21,291 bases of DNA from contig JAEYRT010000139.1 in assembly GCA_023435325.1 (NCBI GenBank), positions 1 to 21,291 of the forward strand, given 5' to 3'. The notes under the pieces were generated by a model. It did not search any database, was not told the DNA's origin, and was given only the letters and a program-made list of their open reading frames with translations. Each line of letters opens with the position of its first letter. Within the stretch, counting starts at the first letter, position 1. Positions 19,908 through 21,291 of the stretch are shown here, one piece after another. Origin of the DNA: Pseudomonadota bacterium. Its GTDB lineage: Bacteria; Pseudomonadota; Gammaproteobacteria; Burkholderiales; Burkholderiaceae_C. The position numbers were made by a program, and so were the translations under genes.

Positions 19908-20861
19908 ATGAATCTTGAATTTTTTGTGATCTCCATGCTCAACGGCATCAGCTACGGCTTGCTGTTGTTCATGTTGAGCTCGGGACTGACGCTCATCTTC
20001 AGCATGATGGGCGTGCTCAATTTCGCGCACACCAGCTTTTACATGCTGGGGGCTTATTTCGGTTATCTGCTCTCCGGTGTCATTGGATTCTGGCCTGCAC
20101 TTGTCATTGCGCCGCTGGCAGTTGGGGTGTTGGGCGCCGCGTTTGAACGCTACAGCCTGCGCAAGGTGCACAAATACGGCCACGTTCCCGAACTGCTGGT
20201 GACGTTCGGCCTGTCATACCTGATTTTGGAGGTCGTGCAGCTGATCTGGGGGCGCAGCGCCGTGCCTTACGGCCTGCCCAGCGCCCTGCAAGGCCCGCTG
20301 TTTACGCTGTACGGCACGCAGTTCCCCAAGTCGCGCTCCTTCATCATGCTGGTGGCCTTGCTGATGCTGGTGGCCGTATGGCTGGTGCTCACACGTACCC
20401 GTATCGGTCTGGTCATTCAGGCAGCCCTGAAGAAGCCGGAGATGGTCGAGGCTCTGGGGCACAACGTGCCGCGTGTGTTCATGATGGTGTTTGGCGGCGG
20501 CTGTGCGCTGGCAGGTCTGGCGGGAGTGATTGGCGGCAATACCTACGTGACCGAACCCTCCATGGCCATGTCCGTGGGGTCCATCATTTTCGTGGTGGTG
20601 GTGGTGGGTGGCCTGGGGTCGCTGGCCGGGGCTTTTCTGGCCTCGCTGCTGATCGGTATTGTGCAGACCTTTGCCGTGGCGCTGGATTATTCCTGGGCTT
20701 CGCTGTTCAACAGCCTGGGCATGAACCTCACCCCCGATACCTTTGGCTGGCCCCTGCTCAGCCTGACCATTTCCCAGATGGCACCCATCCTGCCGTATCT
20801 GTTCCTGGTACTCATGCTCATCTTCCGCCCCAAGGGCCTGATGGGTACGCGGGAGGATTAA
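19908..20861 (+). CDS. livH: Branched-chain-amino-acid-type ABC transporter permease LivH
   Basis: Inner-membrane permease subunit of 317 residues with about eight hydrophobic segments. It starts MNLEFFVISMLNGISYGLLLFMLSSGLTLIFSMMGVLNFAHTSFYMLGAYFGY, the highly conserved LivH N-terminus with G-x-x-NFAHG-like FAHTSFYMLGAY. Then come FERYSLRKV, the cytoplasmic-loop motif KKPEMVEALGHNVPRVFMMVFGGGCALAGLAGVIGG that contacts the ATPase, and VVVVGGLGSLAGAFLASLLIG. It ends in LIFRPKGLMGTRED. ATG 19908 is preferred to GTG 19881 because it matches the family start and has AGGG upstream. It pairs with the LivM-type gene 3 nt downstream. Confidence 0.95.
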   Translation: MNLEFFVISMLNGISYGLLLFMLSSGLTLIFSMMGVLNFAHTSFYMLGAYFGYLLSGVIGFWPALVIAPLAVGVLGAAFERYSLRKVHKYGHVPELLVTFGLSYLILEVVQLIWGRSAVPYGLPSALQGPLFTLYGTQFPKSRSFIMLVALLMLVAVWLVLTRTRIGLVIQAALKKPEMVEALGHNVPRVFMMVFGGGCALAGLAGVIGGNTYVTEPSMAMSVGSIIFVVVVVGGLGSLAGAFLASLLIGIVQTFAVALDYSWASLFNSLGMNLTPDTFGWPLLSLTISQMAPILPYLFLVLMLIFRPKGLMGTRED

Positions 20862-20864
20862 GCC

Positions 20865-21291
20865 ATGTCAGCCATTTTGCTTCCGCAGATGAATAACGAA
20901 ACCTTGTCCTCCAACCATGCACTCAGCGCTGGCACGCCACGCTATTACCGCTTCAAGCCATGGAATGTCGGGCGCATCATCGTGTGGGGGGTGTTTGCCA
21001 TCCTGCTCATCATTGCGCCCCACGTGTTCACCAGTTCGCTGGCGCTCACCATGCTCAGCCAGATGGGCTATGCCATCATCATCTGCCTGTCCTACAACAT
21101 CCTGCTGGGCCAGGGCGGGATGCTGAGCTTCGGGCATGCGGTGTATACGGGGCTGGGCTCTTTCATTGCCATCCATGCCATGAACCGTGCAGCCGAAGGT
21201 GGCCTGCCCATCCCGCTGGTGCTGATTCCCATCGTGGGTGGCCTGGCAGGCATGTTCTTTGCCATCTTGCTGGGTTGGGTCACGACCAAGA
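20865..21291 (+). CDS. livM: Branched-chain-amino-acid-type ABC transporter permease LivM, N-terminal part
   Basis: The first 142 residues of the second permease subunit; the frame is open at the right edge. GGAGG (20852-20856) lies 8 nt before ATG 20865. A polar cytoplasmic tail (residues 1-35) precedes IIVWGVFAILLIIAPHVF, then SLALTMLSQMGYAIIICLSYNILLGQGGMLSFGHAVYTGLGSFIAIHAM, with the LivM signature NxLLGQGGxxSFGHAxYxGxGA. A third segment, LVLIPIVGGLAGMFFAILLGW, is cut by the edge. The ATP-binding genes (LivG/LivF type) should follow outside the window. Confidence 0.94.
   Translation, partial: MSAILLPQMNNETLSSNHALSAGTPRYYRFKPWNVGRIIVWGVFAILLIIAPHVFTSSLALTMLSQMGYAIIICLSYNILLGQGGMLSFGHAVYTGLGSFIAIHAMNRAAEGGLPIPLVLIPIVGGLAGMFFAILLGWVTTK

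Overview
The window reads as chromosomal DNA of a Gram-negative betaproteobacterium, most likely Burkholderiales/Comamonadaceae (Comamonas-like). This rests on moderately high G+C, the porin type, the long ThiE, the cluster selO-msrB-yciB-bolA-ppiC, and the ACAD11-like and AlkK-like fatty-acid genes. The assignment is from remembered gene content, not from a search. No rRNA, tRNA, CRISPR array, transposase or integrase gene was seen.

Layout. (1) 1-839, minus: the N-terminal part of an outer-membrane porin, with a promoter/operator region upstream. (2) 997-7544: a thiamin island. A TPP riboswitch (4219-4345) precedes thiO-thiS-thiG-thiE on the minus strand, which builds the thiazole and joins it to the pyrimidine. 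thiD is divergent on the plus strand. A second TPP riboswitch (7437-7544) precedes cytX, a predicted hydroxymethylpyrimidine importer. A small exported SH3b protein sits between thiD and cytX. Together CytX imports HMP, ThiD phosphorylates it, ThiO/ThiS/ThiG supply thiazole phosphate and ThiE couples them. thiC is not in the window.

(3) 7582-9433: an AT-richer accessory stretch. It holds an unnamed six-helix membrane protein, an unnamed 113-residue protein with a structured leader, and two long intergenic regions with several inverted repeats. (4) 9434-12615, plus: a Crp/Fnr-type regulator, an APH-fold phosphotransferase and an acyl-CoA dehydrogenase. The last two look like a split version of the ACAD10/11 architecture.

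(5) 12671-16458, minus: selO-msrB-yciB-bolA-ppiC, with overlapping genes at two junctions and a terminator at the end, covering protein AMPylation, redox repair, envelope and folding functions. (6) 16665-21291, plus: an AlkK-like acyl-CoA synthetase closed by an unusually long 90-nt palindromic terminator, then a branched-chain-amino-acid-type ABC importer (binding protein, LivH, partial LivM) that continues past the right edge.

Most of the window is ordinary core metabolism. The parts that merit a second look are the two riboswitches with extra stems, the kinase/dehydrogenase pair, the selO/msrB coupling, the porin operator, and the accessory stretch 7.6-9.4 kb.
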